Source: Arthrobacter wenxiniae (lineage in GTDB: Bacteria; Actinomycetota; Actinomycetes; Actinomycetales; Micrococcaceae). From it: a DNA stretch of 64,000 nucleotides. A model generated the notes under the pieces. That model was not told the DNA's origin. It ran no database searches and saw only the letters and a list, made by a program, of their open reading frames with translations. Numbering within the stretch: the stretch's first letter is position 1; every line of letters begins with the position of its first letter. The stretch lies in assembly GCF_013376105.1 (NCBI RefSeq), contig NZ_JAAMFM010000025.1, forward strand, positions 1-64,000. The letters are read 5' to 3'. Positions 25,582 through 35,200 of the stretch are shown here, in pieces. Position numbers and translations under genes: made by a program.

Positions 25582-27389
25582 TGCCCCGCCGATTGGATGA
25601 CGGCAACCCGATGCTCAACGCAGCTCTCATTGCCGTCGCGTTGTATCTGGGATTCTGTCTTCTCGTCCAGGTGGCGGCGGCCACAGTTGTGCAGTGGGGC
25701 TGTCACGCCGCTGCACCCTGGACGTTCAGCCCGGCCGCCGGCATCGGGCTGTTCACCGGGCACATGAACTGGATAATTGCCGCGCCGCCTTCCTGCAGGG
25801 CGGGAACCGGTAACGTTTGGCTGCTCATCGGGCCCGTGCTCGCAGGTTTGGCGGTGATCGGGGCAGCCGGCTACTTCGCGTGGCGGATTTGGCGGCAGTC
25901 GGGTTCGTGGCTGCGCAAGGACATCCTGAGTCGCGAAGGTGTGGCTCGGCGCGCGGAGATCGTCCGGGACTTTGGATCCCGGGCCGCGGTCCGGCGAGGC
26001 AAGTTCACTCGGCCAGGGCTCGACAAGCCGCGGGTGGAGGAAGTCTCATGGACCGTTGGCAGGTCACGCGGGGTCACCGTCCACGTGTCAACGGAAGAAT
26101 CCATGGTCATCCAGGGAGCCCCGCGATCCGGCAAGGGACTGTACCTGATCATCAACGCCATCCTCGACGCGCCCGGGGCTGTTGTCACGACGTCGACCCG
26201 GGCGGACAACTTGGTCGTAACGATGAAGGCACGGGCGTCCGGCGGCCGGCCTGTGACGGTGTTTGATCCCCAAGGGATGTCGGGGCTGCCCACAACTCTC
26301 CGGTGGTCGCCGGTTCGCGGCTGCGAGGATGCTGACATTGCTACACGGCGGGCTCTTGTCATCACGGCAGATACAGAGTTCAAAGGCGAGAACGCGGCAT
26401 GGCAGAAACGCGCCGTCATCGTCCTCCAATGCCTTCTCCATGCCGCGGCTCTCTCGGGTGACGGCGTGCGCGGGTTCCGGCGCTGGTCGTCCAGCCCGGT
26501 ACTGGCAAAGGAGGCGCTGGAAATCCTTGGCAGACCCGAGGCGGCACTCGGGTGGCAGGCGGACCTGATAGGCATCATCGACGACGACCCACGCAACACC
26601 TCCAATTCGTGGATCGGCGTCAGTGCAGCCGTCGCACCTCTTACGTCGCCGACCGTTTTGGCCGCCCTGGATCCTCGCGGCGAAGCTGAACAATTTGATC
26701 CCAAGGCCTTCATACGCCAGCGTGGCACGTTGTATTTGATCGGCACGAAGTCCGGTGCAGCCGCCGCCGGTCCGTACCTTTCCGCCTTGATCGACGACAT
26801 CGACCACGCAGCCCGGGAGATGGCCTTCGTGGCGCCCGGGGGCCGTCTTGATCCGCCTTTGTCGCTGATCCTGGACGAGATCGCGAACCTCTCCCCGTGG
26901 CCCGGGCTACCGGTTGTGCTGTCCGACGGCGGCGGGATCGGCATCTCCACCATCGTCGTCCTGCAGTCCCTGTCCCAGGCGCGGTCCGGCTGGTCGATCG
27001 ACGAGGCCGCCACCATCTGGGACGCAGCGATCGTCAAGGTGATCTTCGGCGGCGGCTCCGACGAACGCGACCTCCGAGCCCTGGCAGGACTCATTGGCGA
27101 GCGCAGCACCACGGTCAACACCCGGTCCTGGTCTTCGCAGGGCAGCCAACACGGCGAGCAGGTCCGCGAGACGCCGGTAATTCCCTTGCACGAGATCCGC
27201 AGGCTGCCCGTGGGAACTGCCATCATGCTGGGACGGCGGACCCGGCCCATCCTGCTTGACCTGCGCGAGTGGCACAAACGCAAGGATGCAGGCCAGCTGG
27301 GCCTGTCCAAGGCAGAGACCGAAATGGAACTCGCCACGGGCCACCGGATACGCCAGGAAGCCAATATCAGGACCCAACCGGAAGAGTGA
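25581..27389 (+). CDS. VirD4/TraG-type coupling protein
   Basis: This 602-residue ATPase brings the relaxase-bound DNA to the channel. Two N-terminal membrane segments (about 10-34 and 75-97) precede the ATPase domain with Walker A GAPRSGKG (residues 179-186) and Walker B SLILDEIANL. Gln-rich IVVLQSLSQAR and the following RSGW segment match the family's sensor region. It is the last core T4SS gene of the operon. Confidence 0.92.
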   Translation: MPRRLDDGNPMLNAALIAVALYLGFCLLVQVAAATVVQWGCHAAAPWTFSPAAGIGLFTGHMNWIIAAPPSCRAGTGNVWLLIGPVLAGLAVIGAAGYFAWRIWRQSGSWLRKDILSREGVARRAEIVRDFGSRAAVRRGKFTRPGLDKPRVEEVSWTVGRSRGVTVHVSTEESMVIQGAPRSGKGLYLIINAILDAPGAVVTTSTRADNLVVTMKARASGGRPVTVFDPQGMSGLPTTLRWSPVRGCEDADIATRRALVITADTEFKGENAAWQKRAVIVLQCLLHAAALSGDGVRGFRRWSSSPVLAKEALEILGRPEAALGWQADLIGIIDDDPRNTSNSWIGVSAAVAPLTSPTVLAALDPRGEAEQFDPKAFIRQRGTLYLIGTKSGAAAAGPYLSALIDDIDHAAREMAFVAPGGRLDPPLSLILDEIANLSPWPGLPVVLSDGGGIGISTIVVLQSLSQARSGWSIDEAATIWDAAIVKVIFGGGSDERDLRALAGLIGERSTTVNTRSWSSQGSQHGEQVRETPVIPLHEIRRLPVGTAIMLGRRTRPILLDLREWHKRKDAGQLGLSKAETEMELATGHRIRQEANIRTQPEE

Positions 27390-27401
27390 CAGGAAAACGC
27401 A

Positions 27402-27893
27402 ATGGACGAGGAAGACTCATTTGAATACACGGTCGGCGGGGGAGCGGAAGACGAATTTGCCGCGATGCTGTTTGGCTCCGCCGAGGGCAAGCGGTCCAAA
27501 CGGATACCGATGACCTACCGCTGGCGGGACATGGACCCCCGAACGGCGGAGACCGTCTGGAAGCATCTCGGAGAGTGGGTCCAGTGGCTCGTGGACACGT
27601 ACCACCTACCAACCTCCGTGATTCCCGACTGTTGGTGGAAACACAGCGACATGGTCGCCGAACTGTATGGGCTCCAGCGTGCCGAGCAGGCTTCCTACAC
27701 GGAAGACGACGGCGGTTTTGGTCCCATTACGTTTCACGAACGGATGACGTCGAGCATCGAGCGGATGCGCGACCACACCCGCACCGCCGGCTGCGTCGGG
27801 CTGCAGGCGCACAGGGCCACTGTGCGCCGTGTCCTCCCTCCCGGCGGCCCGGGATCTTCGAGCATGGGGCATGATCCAGGCGCACCGGCGTAA
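27402..27893 (+). CDS. DUF4913 family protein
   Basis: This 163-residue soluble protein contains the DUF4913 core (about residues 40-125): VWKHLGEWVQWLVDTYHL, then IPDCWWKHSDMVAELYGLQ. This family is frequent on actinobacterial conjugative elements, directly after the coupling-protein gene as here, with unknown role. AGGAAAA lies just upstream of ATG 27402. Its last 35 residues are not conserved. Confidence 0.78.
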   Translation: MDEEDSFEYTVGGGAEDEFAAMLFGSAEGKRSKRIPMTYRWRDMDPRTAETVWKHLGEWVQWLVDTYHLPTSVIPDCWWKHSDMVAELYGLQRAEQASYTEDDGGFGPITFHERMTSSIERMRDHTRTAGCVGLQAHRATVRRVLPPGGPGSSSMGHDPGAPA

Positions 27894-27896
27894 TTC

Positions 27897-27928
27897 ACGC
27901 TGTACAGGACCGCGGGAACCATGAACAG
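27897..27928 (+). promoter_or_regulatory. ICE bipartite motif (ardC)
   Basis: ACGCTGT (27897-27903, preceded by TTC), 15 bases, CCATGAACAG (27919-27928). The downstream box is perfect; the upstream box differs at two central positions from ACGTCGT. It ends 51 bases before ATG 27980. An incidental 20-codon frame begins at the ATG in the motif and ends overlapping the ardC start. Confidence 0.65.
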
Positions 27929-27979
27929 GTATGCGGAGCGAACAGCTCGTGAACACAGAACATGGCGGAGGTGGCGGCA

Positions 27980-29140
27980 ATGAGTGCCGATTCGTTGGAA
28001 TACGACACGGTCTCCGAGTCCGGCCCGGTAGAACGGCAGCCAGCGCCGCCGCCAAGCCACCCTGCACCCGAAGAGCGCGTTGCCGCCCTGACGCGAGGAC
28101 TCGTTGATCTGCTGGAGGATGCTGTCAACGAGCCTTGGCGATGGCAGAAACTACTCGACAACTCGGCCACCCTTTGGCGATACTCCGGCGGCAACGCCGC
28201 AATGCTGATGGTCCAGATGCAGGAACGCGGCAAGGAGCCACCAACGCTGGTGGCCGGCTACAAGGAATGGGAACGCCATGGGCGCTACGTGCTCAAGGGC
28301 GAACACGCACTCTGGGTGATTGCGCCAAGGACAGCCAGGGCCGAGCCGGAAATTGTCGATCCCAAGAACCCGCTGGCGGTTGCCGTTGCTGTCGAGGCCG
28401 ACGACGCCAAGCGATCCCGAATAATCGGCTGGCGCGGCCAGGCTGTCTTTGACGTTTCCCAAACAGAGGGCGAGCCTCTATTGGTGCCTCGCCAAGACAA
28501 CGTGCTGGCCACTATGTCGGCTGCGGCGTGTGAGGACTTGTGGGCATCGTTGGTGCTGCTCGCTGAGCGCCGCGGATTCAATGTCGACGTCTCCTCGAAT
28601 CAGCATTCGCTGGCCAGTGGCTACACGAACTTCGGCAACCGTATTATTAGCATCGGTGAATGGCTCGATGCCGAGGAACGACTTGCTGTCCTTGCCCACG
28701 AGCTCGGACACGCCATGCTCCATGGGCCCGATGATGCGCTGGGCATGCTTTACGGAAGCAGTGCAGAGCATCGAGGTCTCGCCGAAGTGGAAGCGGAATC
28801 GATCGCCTACACCGTTATGAGGGCTCACGGGATTGACCGAGGTCCACAATCATCCAGCTACCTGGCCGGTTGGGCAGATGCCGTTCTGGTTGCCGAGGCG
28901 GATTCAATCCTTCAATCCGCAGCGGGTTGTAAGCTTCTGTCCCGTTCCGACATCGCCAAATCAGTTCTTGCCAGGGTGACGTCGGCGTCCAAGTGCATTC
29001 TGGACGTCACAGGTCAGGCAGAGTCGGGTGGAAGACTCTCCCCGCAGTCAGCGTCGATGGCTTCGTACGGGACATCAGGTAATGAATTGAGAATGCCAAC
29101 ACGTCGATCGACGGCAACACAGGCACGGGCGATCGACTGA
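27980..29140 (+). CDS. ArdC-type antirestriction protein with zincin domain
   Basis: This 386-residue protein has an ArdC-like N-terminal domain (about 30-160: WRWQKLLDNSATLWRYSGGNAAMLMVQM, then GYKEWERHGRYVLKGEHA) and a metallopeptidase domain with AHELGH (His 240, Glu 241, His 244). ArdC proteins bind single-stranded DNA and protect an incoming conjugative element from host restriction. ATG 27980 has GGAGG 8 bases upstream. It has its own ICE motif. The C-terminal 60 residues are unlike the family. Confidence 0.82.
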   Translation: MSADSLEYDTVSESGPVERQPAPPPSHPAPEERVAALTRGLVDLLEDAVNEPWRWQKLLDNSATLWRYSGGNAAMLMVQMQERGKEPPTLVAGYKEWERHGRYVLKGEHALWVIAPRTARAEPEIVDPKNPLAVAVAVEADDAKRSRIIGWRGQAVFDVSQTEGEPLLVPRQDNVLATMSAAACEDLWASLVLLAERRGFNVDVSSNQHSLASGYTNFGNRIISIGEWLDAEERLAVLAHELGHAMLHGPDDALGMLYGSSAEHRGLAEVEAESIAYTVMRAHGIDRGPQSSSYLAGWADAVLVAEADSILQSAAGCKLLSRSDIAKSVLARVTSASKCILDVTGQAESGGRLSPQSASMASYGTSGNELRMPTRRSTATQARAID

Positions 29141-29835
29141 CTTGAAGTTTGTCTGGTCATCGACTATCGGCAGACACAAATCTGCTGCCTGGTCATCTGA
29201 CGCGAACTGCACGCAGCTGACCGTCCCCTCTACGCATGACGCAGCGTTGCCGACTGGAGCCGAATAGAACCACCGCTCCCGGGCATCCGGCTTGCTACAA
29301 ATTCATAGGTTCCTGGCTACGACAAGCAACCTAGGTTGGAGCCTTGGCTCTGTGGACATGGATCTGCGCAACGTCGCAATCGATGGACCAAGTATGCGCG
29401 CCATAGTCATGGCGCTTAAGTCATCAATGCGGAGGTACCACTCTGAGGCTACACGGCTACCGTACTTCTCGGCTGACATCTGCATGTGCTCAAAAGGACA
29501 CCGGCTCTCAATCATGAACCGTCCCGGTGCGCGTTGCAGGGGAGGCGCCGAGACTCTACAGGAAGCTGGCCGAGTGGATGGTTCGGTTCACGGTCACCAA
29601 CGTCAAGAAGGTTCAAACGGGGTCTTGACCCAACGTAGCCAGCGGTATAACTTGAATAAAAGATATGGATTTCCAGAAAAAATTCCACATAAATATCAAG
29701 TCCGGCTACGAAGGGCGTCAGGCAAGTAAACGGTGAGAGGAAGACCGGTCGGCGAAGATTAGATCGCTTCAATCTTGCTAGATTTGATAAAGTTCAATGT
29801 GTTCGAAAATTTATTAGTTATTCACGGGGATTCAA
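29141..29835. other. Long gap between ardC and the AT-rich island
   Basis: These 695 bases hold no gene I can support. A 145-codon frame at 29292-29729 and a 70-codon frame on the other strand lack ribosome binding sites and domains. GC content falls steadily towards the island. It may contain remnants of inserted DNA and the island's promoter. Confidence 0.5.
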
Positions 29836-30471
29836 ATGAATCAAAATGTTGGATCGTATGGAAACGAGACGAGCTCAGGTCGACTGCTGTCTTTTGAAAA
29901 TGGCGAATATTTTCAAGTTGAAGTGGACCTTGGCGTAGCGTCGATCCTTTGGTCCTCTCAGAAGGCTATAAACGAGATAGTTGACTTGCTGCCTTTGCGA
30001 CGTCTTCCAATCGATAATGAGTCATTAATCAAAATTCGTGATATTGAAATCGAGAATCCTGATGGATATGAAGAAGAAGAAGGAACTGGTACAGCTGTTG
30101 AAGTTTTAAACTTTATAAGTGTCGAGTCAAGGAAGGATAATTTATCCGGAAAATCGATTGCCTATGTCAGAATTCCATTCAAGGATTTTACGTTTGTATG
30201 GCGAAGAGACGCAAGGAAGTTTGCTAGACCAACCCGAGCATTCCCTGAGATATCACTTATTTATCCAAGCCCAGTTCGGGATACTCAATTCAAAATCGAA
30301 TTCTTAGAGGCTTCGGCGTCGTCAAATTTGTGTAAACTTAGGAGCGAAATTCTCGAAAACTTCTTTCATGTCAGACCAGAGGTAGCTTGGAAATACAGAA
30401 ACGCTAGGCTGGCCTACAGTTCGGACGTGGTAGATGCCGAATTACCCGCTACGGAGTGGTATCCTCGTTGA
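29836..30471 (+). CDS. AT-rich island gene 1, unknown
   Basis: This 211-residue soluble acidic protein has no signal peptide or membrane helix and no recognised domain. Codon use is clearly AT-richer than the ICE backbone, which suggests separate acquisition. GGGG lies 8 bases before ATG 29836. It is followed by two further AT-rich genes on the same strand with short gaps, so they probably form one unit. Function unknown. Confidence 0.65.
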   Translation: MNQNVGSYGNETSSGRLLSFENGEYFQVEVDLGVASILWSSQKAINEIVDLLPLRRLPIDNESLIKIRDIEIENPDGYEEEEGTGTAVEVLNFISVESRKDNLSGKSIAYVRIPFKDFTFVWRRDARKFARPTRAFPEISLIYPSPVRDTQFKIEFLEASASSNLCKLRSEILENFFHVRPEVAWKYRNARLAYSSDVVDAELPATEWYPR

Positions 30472-30507
30472 TAGCCATTTGTGGATCAGAATTTGAGGAG
30501 CAATATT

Positions 30508-30936
30508 GTGATTTTGAATAAACGCAAAGTTAAGCTCATTATTCGAGATCTTCCGGACGTTAGAGTTGAGATATGGTTTGAAAAATCCTCCACTGGCGGT
30601 GCTTCGGAGCGAATTCATAGCATCTCTATTAGAAATGATATGAGTGTTCGTCTTAAGGTCGACCTTACTTCTTCGCTTAGCCCGCCAAATCATGTTGCAT
30701 ATCTGTCGTCGCAGGACAACGCAAAATGGCGATTAGATTGCATCTTGACGTGCATGAGTTCGACGCGCCCACCCTTCTCGAGCGGTTTGGAGTTGAATCC
30801 CAATGAAGTCCATAATTTTGCGGGATGCGACAATGCTTTTATTGAGGCTGATTTCTGTGAATTTTCGGCGTTAAATGGATCCATGGTGCGCGCGTCACGT
30901 CTGTATCATGGTGAAGACAGCTTTGCGATTCAATAG
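30508..30936 (+). CDS. AT-rich island gene 2, unknown
   Basis: This 142-residue protein looks mostly beta-rich (LIIRDLPDVRVEIWFE, IHSISIRNDMSVRLKVDL) and has no recognised domain. GTG 30508 with GAGGAG 7 bases upstream is the best start; the frame is open from 30481. It follows gene 1 by 36 bases and has the same AT-rich codon use. Confidence 0.6.
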   Translation: MILNKRKVKLIIRDLPDVRVEIWFEKSSTGGASERIHSISIRNDMSVRLKVDLTSSLSPPNHVAYLSSQDNAKWRLDCILTCMSSTRPPFSSGLELNPNEVHNFAGCDNAFIEADFCEFSALNGSMVRASRLYHGEDSFAIQ

Positions 30937-30948
30937 GGGTCGCATCAA

Positions 30949-31419
30949 ATGACGCTTAATTGGATCCCGGCTGTTGCTCTGACGCCAAGCATGATAATTC
31001 TGATGGTAGGATCTTTTCTCCAGTCCGGAATATCTTTGAAACAAGCGCAATACTTCGAGAGTGAAGCTAGTAAAGAGAGGCGCCCCGGAACTGAGTCCAT
31101 CCACTTGAAACGAGATGAAATAATTAGGCGAACTACCCGAGACAGTGATCGCGTGCGGTTGCCGATAGCTCTGCTATCAGCATGGCCAGCTCTATTGATA
31201 TTCGTTCAACACTATTCCGCAACTACGAATGCGCTTCTGACACTGATATTCTTCTGTTTGGTACTGATTTCCTACGTATGGCTCGGTAGATTAACGCCTG
31301 GCCAGTATCATAAATTCAATATTTGCAATATTAGCCTCGCCTCTTGGATATCGTTTTTACTAATATTAATATGCTTTTTTATATTTTTATTCTCGCCAAC
31401 TTCTACGATAGGCGTCTAG
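30949..31419 (+). CDS. AT-rich island gene 3, membrane protein
   Basis: This 156-residue protein has four hydrophobic segments (about residues 4-26, 64-82, 88-108, 125-150) separated by a charged cytosolic stretch (30-62). It closes the three-gene unit, only 12 bases after gene 2. Two soluble proteins plus one small membrane protein is a layout seen in some membrane-acting defence systems, but there is no domain evidence. Confidence 0.6.
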   Translation: MTLNWIPAVALTPSMIILMVGSFLQSGISLKQAQYFESEASKERRPGTESIHLKRDEIIRRTTRDSDRVRLPIALLSAWPALLIFVQHYSATTNALLTLIFFCLVLISYVWLGRLTPGQYHKFNICNISLASWISFLLILICFFIFLFSPTSTIGV

Positions 31420-31683
31420 GCAGCGTTTGGATCGTGTTGTCTTATTGCTATAAGACTACTGTCCCGCTGTTCGGGTCGGACCGCTTAATCTGGGACTTGT
31501 AGTATTAATCAAAAGTCTTCCAGTGAGTTTTTCTTGGTGTTTCTTGGGAATGCGAAAATGTGCCCCTATGACTTCGGTTACCCAAGTGCTATGTCGCCTG
31601 ATATAAAGATGGGTGCAACTGTGAGAGCATCGGCTGCTGTCGCCACGTTTGTACTGGCGTTCTTGGTTTCACATTGAATTCTC
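31420..31683. other. Gap after the AT-rich island, with hairpin
   Basis: No gene is supported. A perfect hairpin, GTCTTAT-TGCT-ATAAGAC (31439-31456), begins 20 bases after the stop of island gene 3 and may end its transcript, although no T-run follows. Confidence 0.5.
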
Positions 31684-32202
31684 TCATCGTCTAGCCGACG
31701 GAGCCACAGCCCGGCAGTCGCCTTCTGCGATCCGATAAGTCGGAGGCCAGGGCTGGCCGATGTGGACCTGGTTCGGATCGGGCGAAATAAGCAAGACGGA
31801 TTCAGGCCAATACGTCCCGCCGGCGCCTTCAATCCATGCTGGCTGGCGGTATCCGAATTGGTCCCAGTTGATGGTGACCCAGGCGCCTGTCGGCTGCACT
31901 TCCTCGACGCTGAGAACCGTCACTTCCGTCGTCGTCGCGCCCGTGTGGCGGGCCGCTTCAAAAGCCTGCCAAAGGCGTTGCGCATTCTCGGTCCAACGCC
32001 GGGCCCGGCGGACTTTGGCAGACCAGCGTAGGACCAGCAGTGCCGTAATGATGAGCAAGGCTACGGCCGTGGCAACCATCCACGCAGGTGCGGGCCAGTT
32101 CGCGATGGTTGCCGGAATGAGAAAGAGCGTGCAGGGGAAAGCCAGGATGCTCCACCCGAGGAGTGGTGCCGAGACGATTGCAGGTTTGATCATGGGGTTC
32201 AT
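31684..32202 (-). CDS. Membrane protein downstream of the relaxase
   Basis: This protein of about 172 residues has two N-terminal hydrophobic helices (about 10-30 and 36-60), then a cytosolic helical/beta domain with conserved-looking WVTINWDQFGYRQPAW. ATG 32202 is used; GTG codons just upstream sit closer to the GGAAGG site. It follows the relaxase by 32 bases in the same operon, so a role in conjugation is likely, but I know no family. Confidence 0.6.
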   Translation of the reverse strand: MNPMIKPAIVSAPLLGWSILAFPCTLFLIPATIANWPAPAWMVATAVALLIITALLVLRWSAKVRRARRWTENAQRLWQAFEAARHTGATTTEVTVLSVEEVQPTGAWVTINWDQFGYRQPAWIEGAGGTYWPESVLLISPDPNQVHIGQPWPPTYRIAEGDCRAVAPSARR

Positions 32203-32234
32203 GACCACCACCACCCTTCCTTTCGAGACTTAGT

Positions 32235-35200
32235 TTAGAGCGAGGGCCCGACATCGATAAGGGGCTTGTGCACAATCGACGCGGGTATCGCCGCCTGACT
32301 CTCCTCGGCGGAGAGCGCGGCGGACTGCAGCATGGACTGGATCTGAAGCTGCAGTTCGTCACGGTCCCGCGTTTGTTCCCAGTCATAGCTGGCAGGAACC
32401 GGACCCAACGGATCAGCGCGCCCCTCGATGCCCCACCGGTCCCGGTAGGCGGCAATTTCGCCGACGACGGCGACCCAGCGTTGAGCGTCGACCTCGGGTC
32501 CCGCCATGGCCTGCAACGCCTGCACCCATGAGGGTTTGGACGTCAGGGCCCTCTTGGCGACGTCATCGCGGCGCGTGACGGTCCGGGACCTGACTTGTTC
32601 GATCATCTCTCGCAGGTCCGCGCGCTCGGTGCTGAGAACCTCGGACAGAGCATTCCCCGATTGGTGAATGCCGTTTCCGGCGACCCGGCGCAGGCGTGCG
32701 TGAATGACCGCCATGTGGTCCTGTGCGTCGCCGGGGTGGCGCAAGGCGCAGCTCAGCACGTGGTGCGCGGCGCCCGGATCGGTGAAAAGTGCGCGCCGCC
32801 AGACGGCTACGCCGGCACCCCAGGAGGGTGACTCATGAAGGTGCGAAACGGCGTCGGGCATCACCTTGGCAATGGCCGTGGACAGGTGCTCGGATGCGGC
32901 GAGCTGGGCCAGGTAGTCATATTCGGCGGCGAGCCGCTCGAGGGTGTCAGCCTTGGCAATTTCGGCGGCGCGGACTTCATGGGCGGTTCGTTCGGCTCCT
33001 GCGGACGCCAAGACCTCGCCCAGGATTGAGCACCAGCTGGCGGTCGCACCAGTCATGGAAGGTTCGTTCGCGGCAGGCTTGGATTCGCATACGTATGCGG
33101 TGTTGCTGGCACGGCCGCGGGTCATCCCGACATAGAAAAGTTCGCGGGTCAGGCGGCCCTGGGTGAGGACGGTGTGGCTGGTGTCCACGGTGATGCCCTG
33201 GGATCGGTGGGCGGTGGTGGCGTATCCGAGTTCGGCCGATTCGATGAGGTATCGCGGATCGAGTCGAACCGTGGCGCCGGTGTCCAAGCGCTGCGCGGCC
33301 ACCGAACCGTCGCGGTGTGGGCGTTTTGTGATCCGCAAGAGAGTGCCGTTGCGCAGGTAGTCGCCGTTGCTGTCGGTCAGGCGGCGGTTGTTCTTGCGGG
33401 CGATGATGGTGTCGCCGCGGCCGGCTGTCAGGCTGTCGCTGAGTGCCACCGTGTGCTCTGCATCGACGTGTCCGGAGGCGACCAGGTCGGCATGGGCGCG
33501 CTCGTTCAGCGTGGTGACGGTGTCGTTGTCCGGGGCGATGAGGATGGAGGACTTGCCGTTGTGTTGGTCCGCGGCCCAGTGCTGGTAGGCGTCTTCGACC
33601 ATGGCGGTGAACTCGCCGTGCTCGATGCGGCCGTTGGCTGTGTACTGGTCGACGGCGTCAATGTTGCCGTCGCGGAGTTGAAGCGAGGCGGGACCTTCCC
33701 AGTCGTGGGTGAAGCGGTGGATGCTGGTCAGCTCTACTGCCTTGCCCTCGCGGTGGAGCCAGCCGAGAATGCCGCCGGCGTCGATGGCGTCGAGTTGGGC
33801 CGGGTCGCCCACCAGCAGCAGTTTCGCCCCTGCTTGTGCTGCCTGGTGGACGAGCCCTGTGAGCTGGATGGTGGAGACCATGGAGGCTTCGTCGATGATG
33901 ATGAGCTGGTTCTTCCTGAGCTGCCATTGGGCCTGTTGGAGGGAGAGGCTGGCCAAGTACTTGTTCGCCAGGCTTCTCGATCGTGGGGGCGACTGTTCCA
34001 GTCCGCGGAAGCGTTCGGCGCGTTGATAGGCGCCTTGCCCTACGCTTTCGTAGAGCCATTTGGCGACGTTTTCAGCAGTAATGCCGAGCTCTCTGGCTAG
34101 GACCTCGGCGCTGGCTGCTGCGGGCGCAAGTCCGACGACGCTTCCCTCGCCGTGGGTGCGTTCCCAGGCGGCCTTGATGGCTGCCATCGTTGTGGTCTTG
34201 CCGGATCCGGCGGGGCCGACAACGGCGTCCAGCCGGTTGCCGCTTGTCAGGACGGTCTCTGCTGCGGTGCGCTGGTCTGGGGCGAGTTCGCAGCTGGCGC
34301 GGCGCCCGTACTCGGCGAGGTGGCTGGAAGCTTCGGTTACAGCGATGGCCGGGCCGCCGCCGTCGTTCCTTGCGTGCATGATGAAGCGTTCGTTGGCGAG
34401 CGTGCCGGCGTCGGTGTACAGGCGCGCCCCAGGGAAGTCGAAGACGCTGTGGCCGGCGAACGCGAGGTCCTCGCGGGCGTCGAGGGGGAGCCGGTAACGG
34501 GCGTTGTTGAGCGGGACCGACTTGTTTTCGACGGCGCTGGTGACGGCGTCGACCATGGCGCGGCGGTCGGCTGGGGAATGGCAGCGGATGTCGGCGCAGG
34601 TGCGTTCCGCTTCGGCGAGGAGGTTCCACCGGTTCCAGGTGGCCCGGCGCCGGGCGACGCCGTCACGGGTGACTGTTGCGGCGGCATCGATCCATTCGGG
34701 GGAGACGTCTGACGCCCGGATGGCCCGCCGCAGGGAGCGGTGAATGGTGGCATCGAGAACGGCTTTTGGTGTCTGGCCCAGGTCCCGGGCGCGGTTTTGC
34801 CACCCGGCACGGAGTTCGTTGAGTGGCCTAGCGGTCTCGCTTTTCGCCTGGCGGGTGGCAAGTGTGGCGATCTGGCGGAGTTTGATGACGGTCGTGGCGG
34901 AGGGGTGTTTGCCATGCTCCTGTGCCCAAGCCCGGATCAGTCTGCCGGCCTCGACGTCGATGAGCCTGCTGCGGTTGGAGAATTCCCTTAGCAGTTGATC
35001 GTTGATGCCGATGAGTTCGTGACTGGGGTTTCGTTGCGCCGTGGTGGGAGTGCGGAAGTCCGCTTCGGCGCCAAGGATGCGCTGGAGTTCGTCGAACAGG
35101 AGACCGTTGTAGTGTTCGCTGGCCGCCACGATGGACTTGTACAGGGTGCGGGAGTCGATGGTTGCCCAGGCGCTGTCGCTGGCGCGTTGGACGCGGTTGG

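Noticed and set aside
25871-27499. 542-codon minus-strand frame over the coupling protein
   Set aside because: Ser/Arg/Pro-rich shadow of VirD4, which has Walker motifs on the plus strand.
27921-27983. Leader peptide beginning at the ATG in the CCATGAAC box before ardC
   Set aside because: The other motif copies give frames of very different length, often ending at once, so the box acts at DNA level and not as a conserved leader peptide.
29292-29729. 145-codon frame in the gap before the AT-rich island
   Set aside because: No ribosome binding site, no domain, and odd composition with many Arg/Ser/Gly.
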